This document shows, piece by piece, positions 55,967-64,000 of a stretch of DNA of 64,000 bases; within the stretch, counting starts at the first letter, position 1, and every line of letters starts with the position of its first letter. Made by a program: the position numbers and the translations under genes. The notes under the pieces are model-generated. The model was not told the origin of the DNA. It saw only the letters and a list, made by a program, of their open reading frames with translations, and did not search any database. Source of the DNA: Leptospira biflexa serovar Patoc strain 'Patoc 1 (Paris)' (GTDB taxonomy: Bacteria > Spirochaetota > Leptospiria > Leptospirales > Leptospiraceae); assembly GCF_000017685.1 (NCBI RefSeq), contig NC_010602.1, positions 2,622,501 through 2,686,500 on the forward strand, in the 5' to 3' direction.

Positions 55967-56989
55967 TCAGTTTGAATCTCCAAGAATCGTTTTGTATTCT
56001 CCAAGTCTTTCTCGTATTCTTTCGTTGATTTGGTGTTTGGCACATTCTGAAATCACTCGGACAGCATTTTTAACTGCCAATGCATTGGAAGATCCATGTC
56101 CGATCATACAAATCCCTTCGACACCGAGTAATAATGCTCCACCGTATTCAGCATAATCTAATCGTTTTTTAACAGCAGTGAAGGTTGATTTGAGGAGAAG
56201 AGCACCTGTTTGGGCAAGACTGGATTGTCTGATGGAATTTCGTAAGACATTAAAAATAGATTTGGCTAGGCCTTCTGTGGCTTTTAAGACAATGTTTCCA
56301 ATAAAACCATCACAAACGACAACGTCCACATCTCGGCCACTGCCGTATAAATCGCGGCCTTCCACATTTCCTACAAAGTTAAAGGGGATTTTTTTTAAGA
56401 GATCAAAGGTTTTGACAGAGACTGTATTGCCTTTTTTGTCTTCTTCTCCATTGGAAAGAATGCCTACCTTTGGATTTTTGACACCAAAAAGTTCACGTGA
56501 ATAGATTTCACCCATAATGGCAAACTGTGCTAAGTATTCGGGTTTGCAGTCAACATTGGCACCAGCATCTAACAAGATTACAGGTGGTCCCTCTTCTCTT
56601 GGAATCGGGGCAGCAATTGGAGGTCGTAAAACTCCTGGTAGGCGGCCAAGATGTAACAATGCGGCGGCCATAGTAGCGCCAGTGTTTCCCGGAGAAAACA
56701 CACCGATACATTCTTTGTCTGCTACCAAACGAACTGCTTTGACTACGGAAGAATCCTCCATAGCGCGGACTGCTATGGAAGGAGAATCATTCATCCCGAT
56801 GATCTCGGTAGAATGTATGACACGGATCTTTTCTGTGTCATAATCGAATTTTAACAGGATATCAAGTAACTCTTGTTCATCGCCAACGAGCGAAACAGAC
56901 AGTCCGAATTCTCGTACTGCCAGCACCGCGCCCTCGACGATACCTTCAGGGCCGTAATCTCCGCTCATCGCGTCCACGGCGACCCACAT
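55967..56989 (-). CDS. plsX: Phosphate acyltransferase PlsX
   Basis: 340 aa. [23 protein letters not shown] at the N-terminus and [35 protein letters not shown] in the middle are the PlsX signature. It makes acyl-phosphate from acyl-ACP for phospholipid synthesis. It starts 5 nt after rpmF ends. Confidence 0.95.
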   Translation of the reverse strand: MWVAVDAMSGDYGPEGIVEGAVLAVREFGLSVSLVGDEQELLDILLKFDYDTEKIRVIHSTEIIGMNDSPSIAVRAMEDSSVVKAVRLVADKECIGVFSPGNTGATMAAALLHLGRLPGVLRPPIAAPIPREEGPPVILLDAGANVDCKPEYLAQFAIMGEIYSRELFGVKNPKVGILSNGEEDKKGNTVSVKTFDLLKKIPFNFVGNVEGRDLYGSGRDVDVVVCDGFIGNIVLKATEGLAKSIFNVLRNSIRQSSLAQTGALLLKSTFTAVKKRLDYAEYGGALLLGVEGICMIGHGSSNALAVKNAVRVISECAKHQINERIRERLGEYKTILGDSN

Positions 56990-56994
56990 GACGG

Positions 56995-57195
56995 TTAGTT
57001 ATCTTCGGTCGTTTTTTTAACTTTTTGAGCGACTACGAGTTTTCCCTTATAAAAACCGCAATAAGGGCAAACACGGTGGGACAGAACAAATGATCCACAA
57101 TTGGAACACGGGTTTAAGTTAGGTTTGCCAATCGCGTGATGGGCTCTTTTGGTTCTAACTTTCGATTTTGATTTACGTCTCTTTGGGACTGCCAT
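56995..57195 (-). CDS. rpmF: 50S ribosomal protein L32
   Basis: 66 aa. [25 protein letters not shown] at the N-terminus, then a zinc ribbon with two CxxC pairs (CSNC, CPYC). It is a large-subunit protein and precedes plsX as in most bacteria. Confidence 0.96.
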   Translation of the reverse strand: MAVPKRRKSKSKVRTKRAHHAIGKPNLNPCSNCGSFVLSHRVCPYCGFYKGKLVVAQKVKKTTEDN

Positions 57196-57262
57196 GGCTA
57201 TCCTCTATGGAATTATAACTGGTTTTTACTATGTTTTGGAAATCCAATGTGAAAACAATATT

Positions 57263-57877
57263 TTAATTTTCTAGGCTCTCGATAAGAGACCGTAATTCGG
57301 CGTGTTTGTGATAAAAAGAGGAGCGATTGCTGACCAAACGGGCTGTACTAAACAAAATGGACTCAAATTCTTTCAAACCATTGGCTTTTAGGGTACCACC
57401 AGTCGAAACTAAGTCCACAATACAATCGGAAAGTCCAACGATGGGAGCCAGTTCAATGGAACCATAAAGTTTGATGATTTCACAAGAAATGCCCTTGGAA
57501 AAAAAATACTCCCGAGTCAGGTTCGGGTATTTGGTCGCCACGCGTACTTTGGAACGTTTGGCAAACAGGTCAAAGTCAGGGAAGGATGCAAGGGAGAGCC
57601 TACATGCTCCGAGTTTTAAATCCACAGGTGCAATGAGGTCAAATCCCCCTTCTCTGATGATGTCCCAACCCACAATTCCAACATCGGCGGCAGCTTCTTC
57701 TACATAAGTACAAACATCTTGGGATCTAACAAATAAAAGGCGGATACGTTTGTCTTCAGAGACATAGGTGAGTTCTTTGGAACCCTCGGATGGCAAATTT
57801 TTAAGCCACCCTTTGGATAACAAAAGAAGTGCTGTTTCTTCGGCAAGCCTACCTTTCGGAAGAGCCAAAGTTAACAT
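57263..57877 (-). CDS. hisG: ATP phosphoribosyltransferase, short form
   Basis: 204 aa. [43 protein letters not shown] and [32 protein letters not shown] match HisG. It is the short form without the C-terminal regulatory domain, so it should need HisZ, not seen here. First step of histidine synthesis. It starts 3 nt after the TPR gene ends. Confidence 0.95.
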   Translation of the reverse strand: MLTLALPKGRLAEETALLLLSKGWLKNLPSEGSKELTYVSEDKRIRLLFVRSQDVCTYVEEAAADVGIVGWDIIREGGFDLIAPVDLKLGACRLSLASFPDFDLFAKRSKVRVATKYPNLTREYFFSKGISCEIIKLYGSIELAPIVGLSDCIVDLVSTGGTLKANGLKEFESILFSTARLVSNRSSFYHKHAELRSLIESLEN

Positions 57878-57880
57878 AGG

Positions 57881-58627
57881 TTAGTTTTTACCGAGTTTGA
57901 GGAGTAAATAACTGCTAAGGAGTTTTACATCTTCCCCAGATTCTGCCCCATCAAGTTTGACTGCTTTTTCAAGGTATTGTTTCGCAGAAGATTTATCTCC
58001 TGTGAGATACGACAATCGACCTGCTTGGTAGTACGACCATGCTTTAAACCCATTCAATTCACGAGCAGGTTCTATCACTGATGCCGCAATTTTATAATTT
58101 TCCAAAGATTTGGCATTGTTTTTTTCACGTTCGCGGTAATTGCCCGCAATGTAAAAATAAAGTGCTTTGATTTCTTTCGGAGTATCAATTTTTTTTGCAG
58201 CATCTTCTAAATAAGTCGCGGCCTTTCCAAAATCACCTTTTTCTGCATTCAGTTTGGAAAGATCTTTCCAAACTCGAAGTTCCATTCGACCCGTACTTTG
58301 GTTCTGTAAAAATACTTCCAAACTTTGGATCTGTGCATCCAAACTTACATTTGCTTTTTGGTGAGTGAGTTTAAGGTCTTCTAAAGTTACGGTCTCTTTT
58401 TCAAACAAGTATTGTCTGTATTCAAAAAACCCAATCACACAAGCTAACACAATAATAGCGGAAGTAAGACTGATAAAAACAGCCTTACGATTCTTTGCTA
58501 AAAAATGTGTGAACTTTAAAAAAGCGAGTTCGGCCTTTGAACCTTCAAAATCAGCGAACTCATCCTTTTGGATGAGTTCCGCTTGTTTTTTTTGTTCGAT
58601 GATGTTCTTTTTATGAAACTTATCCAT
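57881..58627 (-). CDS. Membrane-anchored TPR protein
   Basis: 248 aa. Cytoplasmic N-terminus with one membrane helix at about residues 49-68 (AVFISLTSAIIVLACVIGFF), then TPR-like repeats in the periplasmic part (EIKALYFYIAGNYREREKNNAKSLENYKIA and FKAWSYYQAGRLSYLTGDKSSAKQYLEKAVKLDG). The topology recalls YfgM. Located between rpsA and hisG, both within 4 nt. Confidence 0.85.
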   Translation of the reverse strand: MDKFHKKNIIEQKKQAELIQKDEFADFEGSKAELAFLKFTHFLAKNRKAVFISLTSAIIVLACVIGFFEYRQYLFEKETVTLEDLKLTHQKANVSLDAQIQSLEVFLQNQSTGRMELRVWKDLSKLNAEKGDFGKAATYLEDAAKKIDTPKEIKALYFYIAGNYREREKNNAKSLENYKIAASVIEPARELNGFKAWSYYQAGRLSYLTGDKSSAKQYLEKAVKLDGAESGEDVKLLSSYLLLKLGKN

Positions 58628-58631
58628 AGAC

Positions 58632-60332
58632 CTATCGGTTTTGGTTTAAATTCATAAAAGATCCGATGGATTCACGTGAAGGTTGGTTGTCTTCCTTCAT
58701 GTATTTTGCCATCTCTTCTCTCTCAACGGCTTTATCAAAGTCTTTGATCGAGAGGGAGATCTTTTTATTATTCGGTTCAATCTTCACAACTACGGTGCGA
58801 ACGGAATCGCCCACTTTGTAAAGGTCTTCTAACTTGATATTACGACCGTCTGGGATTTCAGAGATATGAACAAGTCCTTCGTAACCTGGTTCTACTTCTA
58901 CGAAAACACCGAAACTAACAATCGACTTCACACGACCTTCCACAAGTGTACCCGGTGGGTATTTTTTGCGAAGTGCTTCGTATGGGTGTTCCGAAAGTTG
59001 TTTGAGTCCACAACTAATGCGTTGTGCATCTAAGTTCACATCGAGGATTTTGTATTGAACCGATTGGCCTTTTTTTAAGAGGTTTAATGGGTTCTTTTCT
59101 TTTTCATCCCAAGTGATATCAGAGATGTGAATGAGTCCTTCGATTCCACTTTCTACTTCTACGAAAGCACCGTATTTCGTGATTCCAGTGATTTTCCCTT
59201 CGAGCACGTTGCCAGCTCGAACGTTCGCAGAAAGAGCTTCCCATGGGTTAGGAAGGAGTTGTTTGAGTCCGAGAGACAAACGTCTTGCTTCGAAATCAAT
59301 GTCTAAAATTTCAGAATCTACTTCTTGGCCTTTTTTCAAAACATCTTTTGGATGAGGTGGTTTTTTTGCCCAAGAAAGTTCTGTTGTATGGATGAGTCCT
59401 TCCAAACCTTCTTTGAGTTCTACGAAAGCACCAAAATTAGTAAGGGAAGTCACGATTCCGCGAACCACCATTCCTTTTTCGAGTTCTTTCTTTGCCCAAG
59501 CCCAAGGATCTTCATACAACTGTTTGATGCCAAGGGAAAGTTTGTTATTTTCCTTATCAACTTCGAGTACGATGACTTCGACTTCTGCGCCGATGTTGAA
59601 GTATTGTTTGAAAGGAGCAAATTTTTTATAAGAGATATCGTTTTGGCGAAGAAGACCCACTACATCATAAACAGAAAGGAAAACACCGAAGTTTGCGATC
59701 TTCACCACTTTTCCGTTTACTTTGTCTCCGACTTTGACTTTGCCTAGGAGTTCTTCCCATTTCTCGCCGTTGATTTCGTCGAGGAGTGTTTTTCGAGACA
59801 CCACACCGGTTCTTGTCTTTTCGTTGAGTTCAATGATTTTAAATGAAAACTCTTTTCCACCTTCTGTGGATTCCTTGAACCTGACCCCTACATGAGAAGC
59901 TGGAAGGAATAATTGGATGCCTTCGCTTTCCACGAGGTATCCCTTGTTTTTCACTTCACCGACAATTTTACCAGAGAGTGGGTATCCATTTTGACTTGCG
60001 TCTTTGATGGTTTCCCAACCAACACGTTGGTCCGCTTCTTTTTTGGAGAGGACACAATACCCGTCGACCCGCTTTTTGATGATCGCACTGACTTTCTCAC
60101 CGCGTTTTGGCGTTTCAGAGAAGTCTTCACGAGAAACACGAGCTTCTAATTTTTCTCCAATATCAAGGAAAACAGTGTCACCAATGACATCAACGACAGT
60201 ACCTTCAATCAGGGTACCTTTTCCTGCGGAGTTCTCTTGTTCTTGTGCTTGTGACTGCGATTCCCACTTCTCTAATAATTCGCCGAAGGAAGTGGTCTCA
60301 TTTTTGGGGGAGGATGGGTTGGTTGAATTCAA
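58632..60332 (-). CDS. rpsA: 30S ribosomal protein S1
   Basis: 566 aa with six S1/OB-fold repeats. The third to sixth are clear RNA-binding units (for example [80 protein letters not shown]). S1 unwinds mRNA leaders for initiation. The start is a TTG at 60332 with no strong Shine-Dalgarno, as for rpsA in other bacteria where S1 controls its own translation. It is 20 nt from cmk. Confidence 0.95.
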   Translation of the reverse strand: MNSTNPSSPKNETTSFGELLEKWESQSQAQEQENSAGKGTLIEGTVVDVIGDTVFLDIGEKLEARVSREDFSETPKRGEKVSAIIKKRVDGYCVLSKKEADQRVGWETIKDASQNGYPLSGKIVGEVKNKGYLVESEGIQLFLPASHVGVRFKESTEGGKEFSFKIIELNEKTRTGVVSRKTLLDEINGEKWEELLGKVKVGDKVNGKVVKIANFGVFLSVYDVVGLLRQNDISYKKFAPFKQYFNIGAEVEVIVLEVDKENNKLSLGIKQLYEDPWAWAKKELEKGMVVRGIVTSLTNFGAFVELKEGLEGLIHTTELSWAKKPPHPKDVLKKGQEVDSEILDIDFEARRLSLGLKQLLPNPWEALSANVRAGNVLEGKITGITKYGAFVEVESGIEGLIHISDITWDEKEKNPLNLLKKGQSVQYKILDVNLDAQRISCGLKQLSEHPYEALRKKYPPGTLVEGRVKSIVSFGVFVEVEPGYEGLVHISEIPDGRNIKLEDLYKVGDSVRTVVVKIEPNNKKISLSIKDFDKAVEREEMAKYMKEDNQPSRESIGSFMNLNQNR

Positions 60333-60352
60333 TGGTTACCGGGATACAAAAC

Positions 60353-61105
60353 TTAGATTTGCCCAGAGGGTGAAACCTTGGACAGGATAGTATTTAGGAC
60401 AGTTTCTGTGTCGAGGGTGCTCGTGTCAATCAGGATTGCGTCCGAAGCTTGCTTCAGGGGGGCCACAGTTCGGGTGGTGTCACTTTCGTCCCTGGCCACA
60501 ATTTCTTCTTTGATGTGGTTTAGGTCGGCTTTGAAGCCTTTTGTGACTAGTTCATCGTATCGGCGTTTGGCACGCACTTCCACAGAGGCAGTGAGAAAAA
60601 ATTTAAATTTGGACTTAGGAAACACTTCTGTCCCGATGTCCCGACCATCCATGACCAATCTATGGGTTTTGGCAAATTCGCGGATGTGGCGGTTTAGGAT
60701 TTCGCGAAAAGCACGCCTTGGGGCTATGTAACGGATTTTTTTCGTGATTTCCGGGTCACGGATTTCTCGGCTTATGTCCCTTTCTCCGAGAAACATCAAA
60801 TTCTCACCGGTAGAGGAAAGTTCACAATGAACGGGAATCGCGGCTACGGAAAAACCAAATTCGGATTCGTCCTTCTCAAGGAGGGTGGCATCGGCCAATT
60901 TTTCAGTATAAAAAGGGAATTTGGATTCGTCTTCCTTAGTTTCTTTGAATTTTTCCAGGAGGGCAAAGGTCAATGCCCGGTAAAATGCGCCCGAATCCAA
61001 ATAATGAAACCCCAGTTTATGGGCAATCATTCGGGCAAGGGTACTTTTCCCAGATCCAGCAGGACCATCAATGGCGATTACGTTTTCAATCGATTGTAAA
61101 CTCAT
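60353..61105 (-). CDS. cmk: Cytidylate kinase
   Basis: 250 aa. P-loop IDGPAGSGKSTLAR, then FHYLDSGAFYRALTF and the MDGRDIGTEVFPKSKFKFFLTASVEVRAKRR region, all typical of Cmk. It phosphorylates CMP and dCMP. The pair cmk-rpsA is common; aroA, its usual upstream neighbour, is separated here by a plus-strand kinase gene. Confidence 0.95.
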   Translation of the reverse strand: MSLQSIENVIAIDGPAGSGKSTLARMIAHKLGFHYLDSGAFYRALTFALLEKFKETKEDESKFPFYTEKLADATLLEKDESEFGFSVAAIPVHCELSSTGENLMFLGERDISREIRDPEITKKIRYIAPRRAFREILNRHIREFAKTHRLVMDGRDIGTEVFPKSKFKFFLTASVEVRAKRRYDELVTKGFKADLNHIKEEIVARDESDTTRTVAPLKQASDAILIDTSTLDTETVLNTILSKVSPSGQI

Positions 61106-61263
61106 AACTTGATGACCAAATTCTACGAGAGGAATTCACTTTGTCTAGAGGAATTCTTGGGACTTCTCGCCAGGCGTTCCACGTAAGCTAACTGGCTGTA
61201 TATGGATTCATATTGACATGTTTTTTTTCGTCGTAATGATCATGGTCAAAAGGTGGGGATTTT

Positions 61264-62811
61264 GTGAAAGTTCGAAATCGTAATCTAGATCCAGAACGCA
61301 TAGCAGACTTCGAAAGTTTCCGAAGTGGGATCCTCGAACTCATTGTCAAAAATAAACCCTTATCAGAAATTTTAAACGAAATCGTATTCGGAATTGAAAC
61401 ACTGAATCCTACGATGGTCTGCACCATTGTTCTCATAGAGGATTCCAAAATCAAAATTGGAGCGGCCCCATCCCTACCTAAAGATTACAACGATACCATC
61501 GAAGGAGTCACCATCGGACCTGAAGTTGGTTCTTGTGGAACGGCAGCATACACAGGAAAACGAGTCATCGTCGAGGACATCAACAAAAGCCATTTATGGA
61601 AAAACTACAAGGAGATCGCTCTCAAAGTAGGACTTCTTGCTTGTTGGTCGGAACCAATTCGCTCTCATGGAGATACCGTTGTTGGTACTTTTGCGATCTA
61701 CCATCATCAAATTGCAAGCCCAAGTGAATTTGATATCTTTATCATTTCTGAAACTGCGGACCTTGTGAGCATTGCCATCGATAAATCCACGACTTCCTCC
61801 AAACTCACAGAAAGTGAAAAACGTTTCAGGGATTTTTTTGAAAAAAACTCTTCGATGATCCTCATCATCGAACCAATCACAGGCGACATTTATGATGCCA
61901 ATGAAGCAGCAGTTTTATTTTATGGTTTCCCACATGAACAAATCATCAAAATGAACATTGATTCGATCAATGTAATGAATCAAGATGATTTAAAAAAAGA
62001 AAGATTATTGGCAATTGCGGAAAACAAAAGTTTTTTTACCTTCACACACAAATTAGCAGATGGGCAAACCAAACAGGTGGAAGTGTATTCGACACCGATT
62101 GAATCCAACAACCGCCCTCTGCTTTTTTCGATCATTCATGATGTAACAGAACGAAAAATCGCAGAAGAAAAGGTAAATGCACTACTTTCCGAAAAGGAAA
62201 TGATCCTAAGAGAAGTACATCATCGTATCAAAAACAATATGACGATTCTCAATAATCTTTTACAATTACAAGCAAGTGCAAACGAAAGTGAAGAAGTACG
62301 AAATTCTCTAAAAGAAGCAACCAGTCGAATCAAAACAATGTCTCTACTCTACGACAAATTGTATTCAGGAAAAATAAACCAGGAACTAAGCCTGTATGAG
62401 TATCTAGTACCTTTAACCAATGAAATCCTTTCCTTATTTCCATATCCTGTGCAGTTACAAATGAAAGTAGAAAACATCATGATGGCTTCGGAGCAACTTC
62501 AAGCGATTGGAATCATCACAAACGAACTTTTGACCAATAGTTTGAAGTATGCAAGAAACACTGCACACGAATTGGAAATTCGTGTAAATGCTTGGTTAAA
62601 CGATTCCATTTTTTATCTCATCATCTGTGACAATGGAAATGGTTTTCATCTCAACGATTCAAATGAAGAAACCAATGGATTTGGTTTGAATTTGGTAAAA
62701 ATGTTAACCAAACAATTTAAAGGTAATCTATCTTTTAATGGAGAGAAAGGTGCCGAGTACCAATTCAAATTTCCACTAACTTTATCCAATCACAATTCAA
62801 ACAGACTTTAG
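61264..62811 (+). CDS. Sensor histidine kinase (GAF-PAS-HisKA_2-HATPase)
   Basis: 515 aa; start is GTG at 61264 with GGTGGGGA upstream. No membrane segment, so cytoplasmic. A GAF domain at about residues 15-180 ([23 protein letters not shown]), a PAS domain at about 185-300 ([26 protein letters not shown]), then HisKA_2 with the phosphoacceptor in [22 protein letters not shown] (His319 or His320), and an HATPase domain ([30 protein letters not shown]). No response regulator is adjacent, so it is probably an orphan. Its 3' end overlaps aroA by 15 nt. Confidence 0.92.
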
Positions 62812-64000
62812 AATTTCAAAAAATCCAGGGAAACTTGTATCCACCCAACTTGTATCGTCAAAAGAAAGTGAAACGCCTGATAATTTGGATAGGATCGCAA
62901 AACTCATCGCAATGCGATGGTCCATAAAGGTTTCAATTTTTGCATTTTGAATGGTTCCTACTTCATCAAATTCATATCCATCATTTACTTCCTTCACTTT
63001 CACACCCAATCTTTCTAAATTGGATACCATGGAACGGATTCTGTCTGATTCTTTTGCTCGGAGCTCTTCCGCATGGGAAATTTGAAATCCTCCCTCTGAA
63101 AAAAGACCTGCAATCGTTAAGATGGGAATTTCATCGATAATGGAAGGGATTAAGTCTTCGGTAATGACAGTTCGTTTGAGTTTGGATGGATAAACGAGTA
63201 AATCACCAATCTCTTCACCACATTCTACGCGTTTGGCGATAATTTCAATTTTCCCGCCCATGTTTTGTAAAACAGTGAGGATCCCAATCCTGGAAGGATT
63301 GAGACCAATGTTTTTGATGAGAAGGGGTTCACTCCCCCCCACACAAAGTCCAAAAACAATAAAAAAGGCCGCGCTGGAAATATCCCCTGGGATTACATAT
63401 TTGGTTCCTTCGAAATGATATGGTGGTTTTACCGTAAAATGTACCGAGGAATGGTGGGTAATCGTTCCCCCAAGGAAACGAATCATATTCTCTGTATGGT
63501 CTCTTGAAACTTCGGATTCTTTGTACTCAATGGAGATATCCGATGCAAGTGCCGCAAGGACAAGGGCACTTTTGATTTGTGCCGAAGCAATGGGACTTAC
63601 GTAAGAATAGTCTTTTAATTGTTTCCCTTCGATGCGAAGCGGGGCTCGATCATTCCCTTCAACGGAGATGACACTTGCTCCCATCTCTTGCAAAGGATTC
63701 ATGATCCTTGCCATCGGTCGTTTGCAAAGGGAGGCGTCACCCGTGAGTGTGGCGTTCATCCCAGGAAGGCCTGCCAGTAGGCCTGCGGATAGTCGAATCC
63801 CCGTGCCAGCATTCCCAAAATCCAAAACTCCCTTAGGAGAATTGAGATTTTGTTTGCCAGGACTGACAACAGAATAACTCCCTTTTCCAAGGGATGAGAC
63901 AGAAAGTCCCATAGATTCAAAACATCGTAAGGTGTGGAGAGGGTCTTCTCCTTCTAAAAAGCCATGAATCTCGGATTTCCCTTGGGAGAGTGCACAAAAT
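62797..64000 (-). CDS. aroA: EPSP synthase (3-phosphoshikimate 1-carboxyvinyltransferase), 5' end outside the window
   Basis: The frame is open to the right edge, upstream of the first ATG at 63912 (the translation [29 protein letters not shown] is the family N-terminal part), so the true start lies beyond 64000. Marks: [43 protein letters not shown] and [15 protein letters not shown], with the end [12 protein letters not shown]. It joins shikimate-3-phosphate and PEP in aromatic amino-acid synthesis. Confidence 0.95.

Overview
The window reads as a chromosomal segment of a spirochaete of the genus Leptospira, probably from the saprophytic group. This rests on content, not on a database search. 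A 23S rRNA 5' end lies next to more than 1 kb with no 16S, 5S or tRNA gene, as in the unlinked Leptospira rRNA genes. There is a spirochaete-type flagellar export cluster with FliY, lipoproteins with loose spirochaetal lipoboxes, LpxD (so a lipid A outer membrane), a MetZ-type sulfhydrylase and a bacterial XPB helicase. Base composition is moderately AT-rich throughout, and I see no phage, transposase, integrase, tRNA or CRISPR array.

Layout. (1) 1-170 is the start of 23S rRNA on the minus strand, followed by about 1.2 kb without a credible gene that holds the rRNA leader. (2) 1.3-8.3 kb carries envelope and stress genes: an exported coiled-coil protein, a large lipoprotein, two alpha/beta hydrolases, a CsgG-like lipoprotein, Dps and an SH3-domain protein. 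(3) 8.5-22.7 kb is a long minus-strand series: a symporter-like/phosphatidylserine decarboxylase fusion, a DUF971 protein, fliY-fliO-fliP-fliQ-fliR-flhB-flhA, dusA, an XPB-like helicase and aspartate aminotransferase. (4) 22.7-31.5 kb holds an outer-membrane protein, a three-gene plus-strand operon, lpxD, an OmpA-like protein, a compact minus-strand operon (rhodanese, pentahaem cytochrome, two glycosyltransferases, a DUF2064 protein) and a divergent DUF4395 gene. (5) 31.6-43.5 kb has metZ, a MacAB-like export module, mtaB, a TPR protein, clpC, a McsA/McsB-like guanido kinase and lolD-lolC. (6) 43.6-49.9 kb has two unknown membrane proteins, then acpP and rnc-nudix-aroB-mscS-MORN. (7) 50.2-54.9 kb is a plus-strand block: a rhodanese-like lipoprotein, a DUF1538 membrane protein and a PII-like protein. 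(8) 55-64 kb has fabG, plsX, rpmF, hisG, a TPR protein, rpsA, cmk, a plus-strand histidine kinase and the 3' part of aroA.

How they work together. The flagellar genes encode the export gate plus a switch-complex protein. plsX, fabG, acpP and rpmF are the usual phospholipid/fatty-acid cluster, and rnc commonly follows acpP, but here a three-gene block on the other strand separates fabG from acpP. Likewise the common aroA-cmk-rpsA order is broken by a histidine kinase gene. LolCD sits just upstream of the guanido kinase and clpC, linking envelope lipoprotein sorting and protein quality control in one transcription direction.

The most interesting items are the symporter-like/PSD fusion (20414-22660); the single-gene McsA-zinc-ribbon/McsB-kinase homologue beside clpC (40712-41482); the DUF1538/PII-like pair and the non-canonical rhodanese lipoprotein inserted in the fab cluster; and the rhodanese/pentahaem cytochrome/glycosyltransferase operon. 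All functional statements come from reading motifs by eye and have not been confirmed by alignment or structure prediction.
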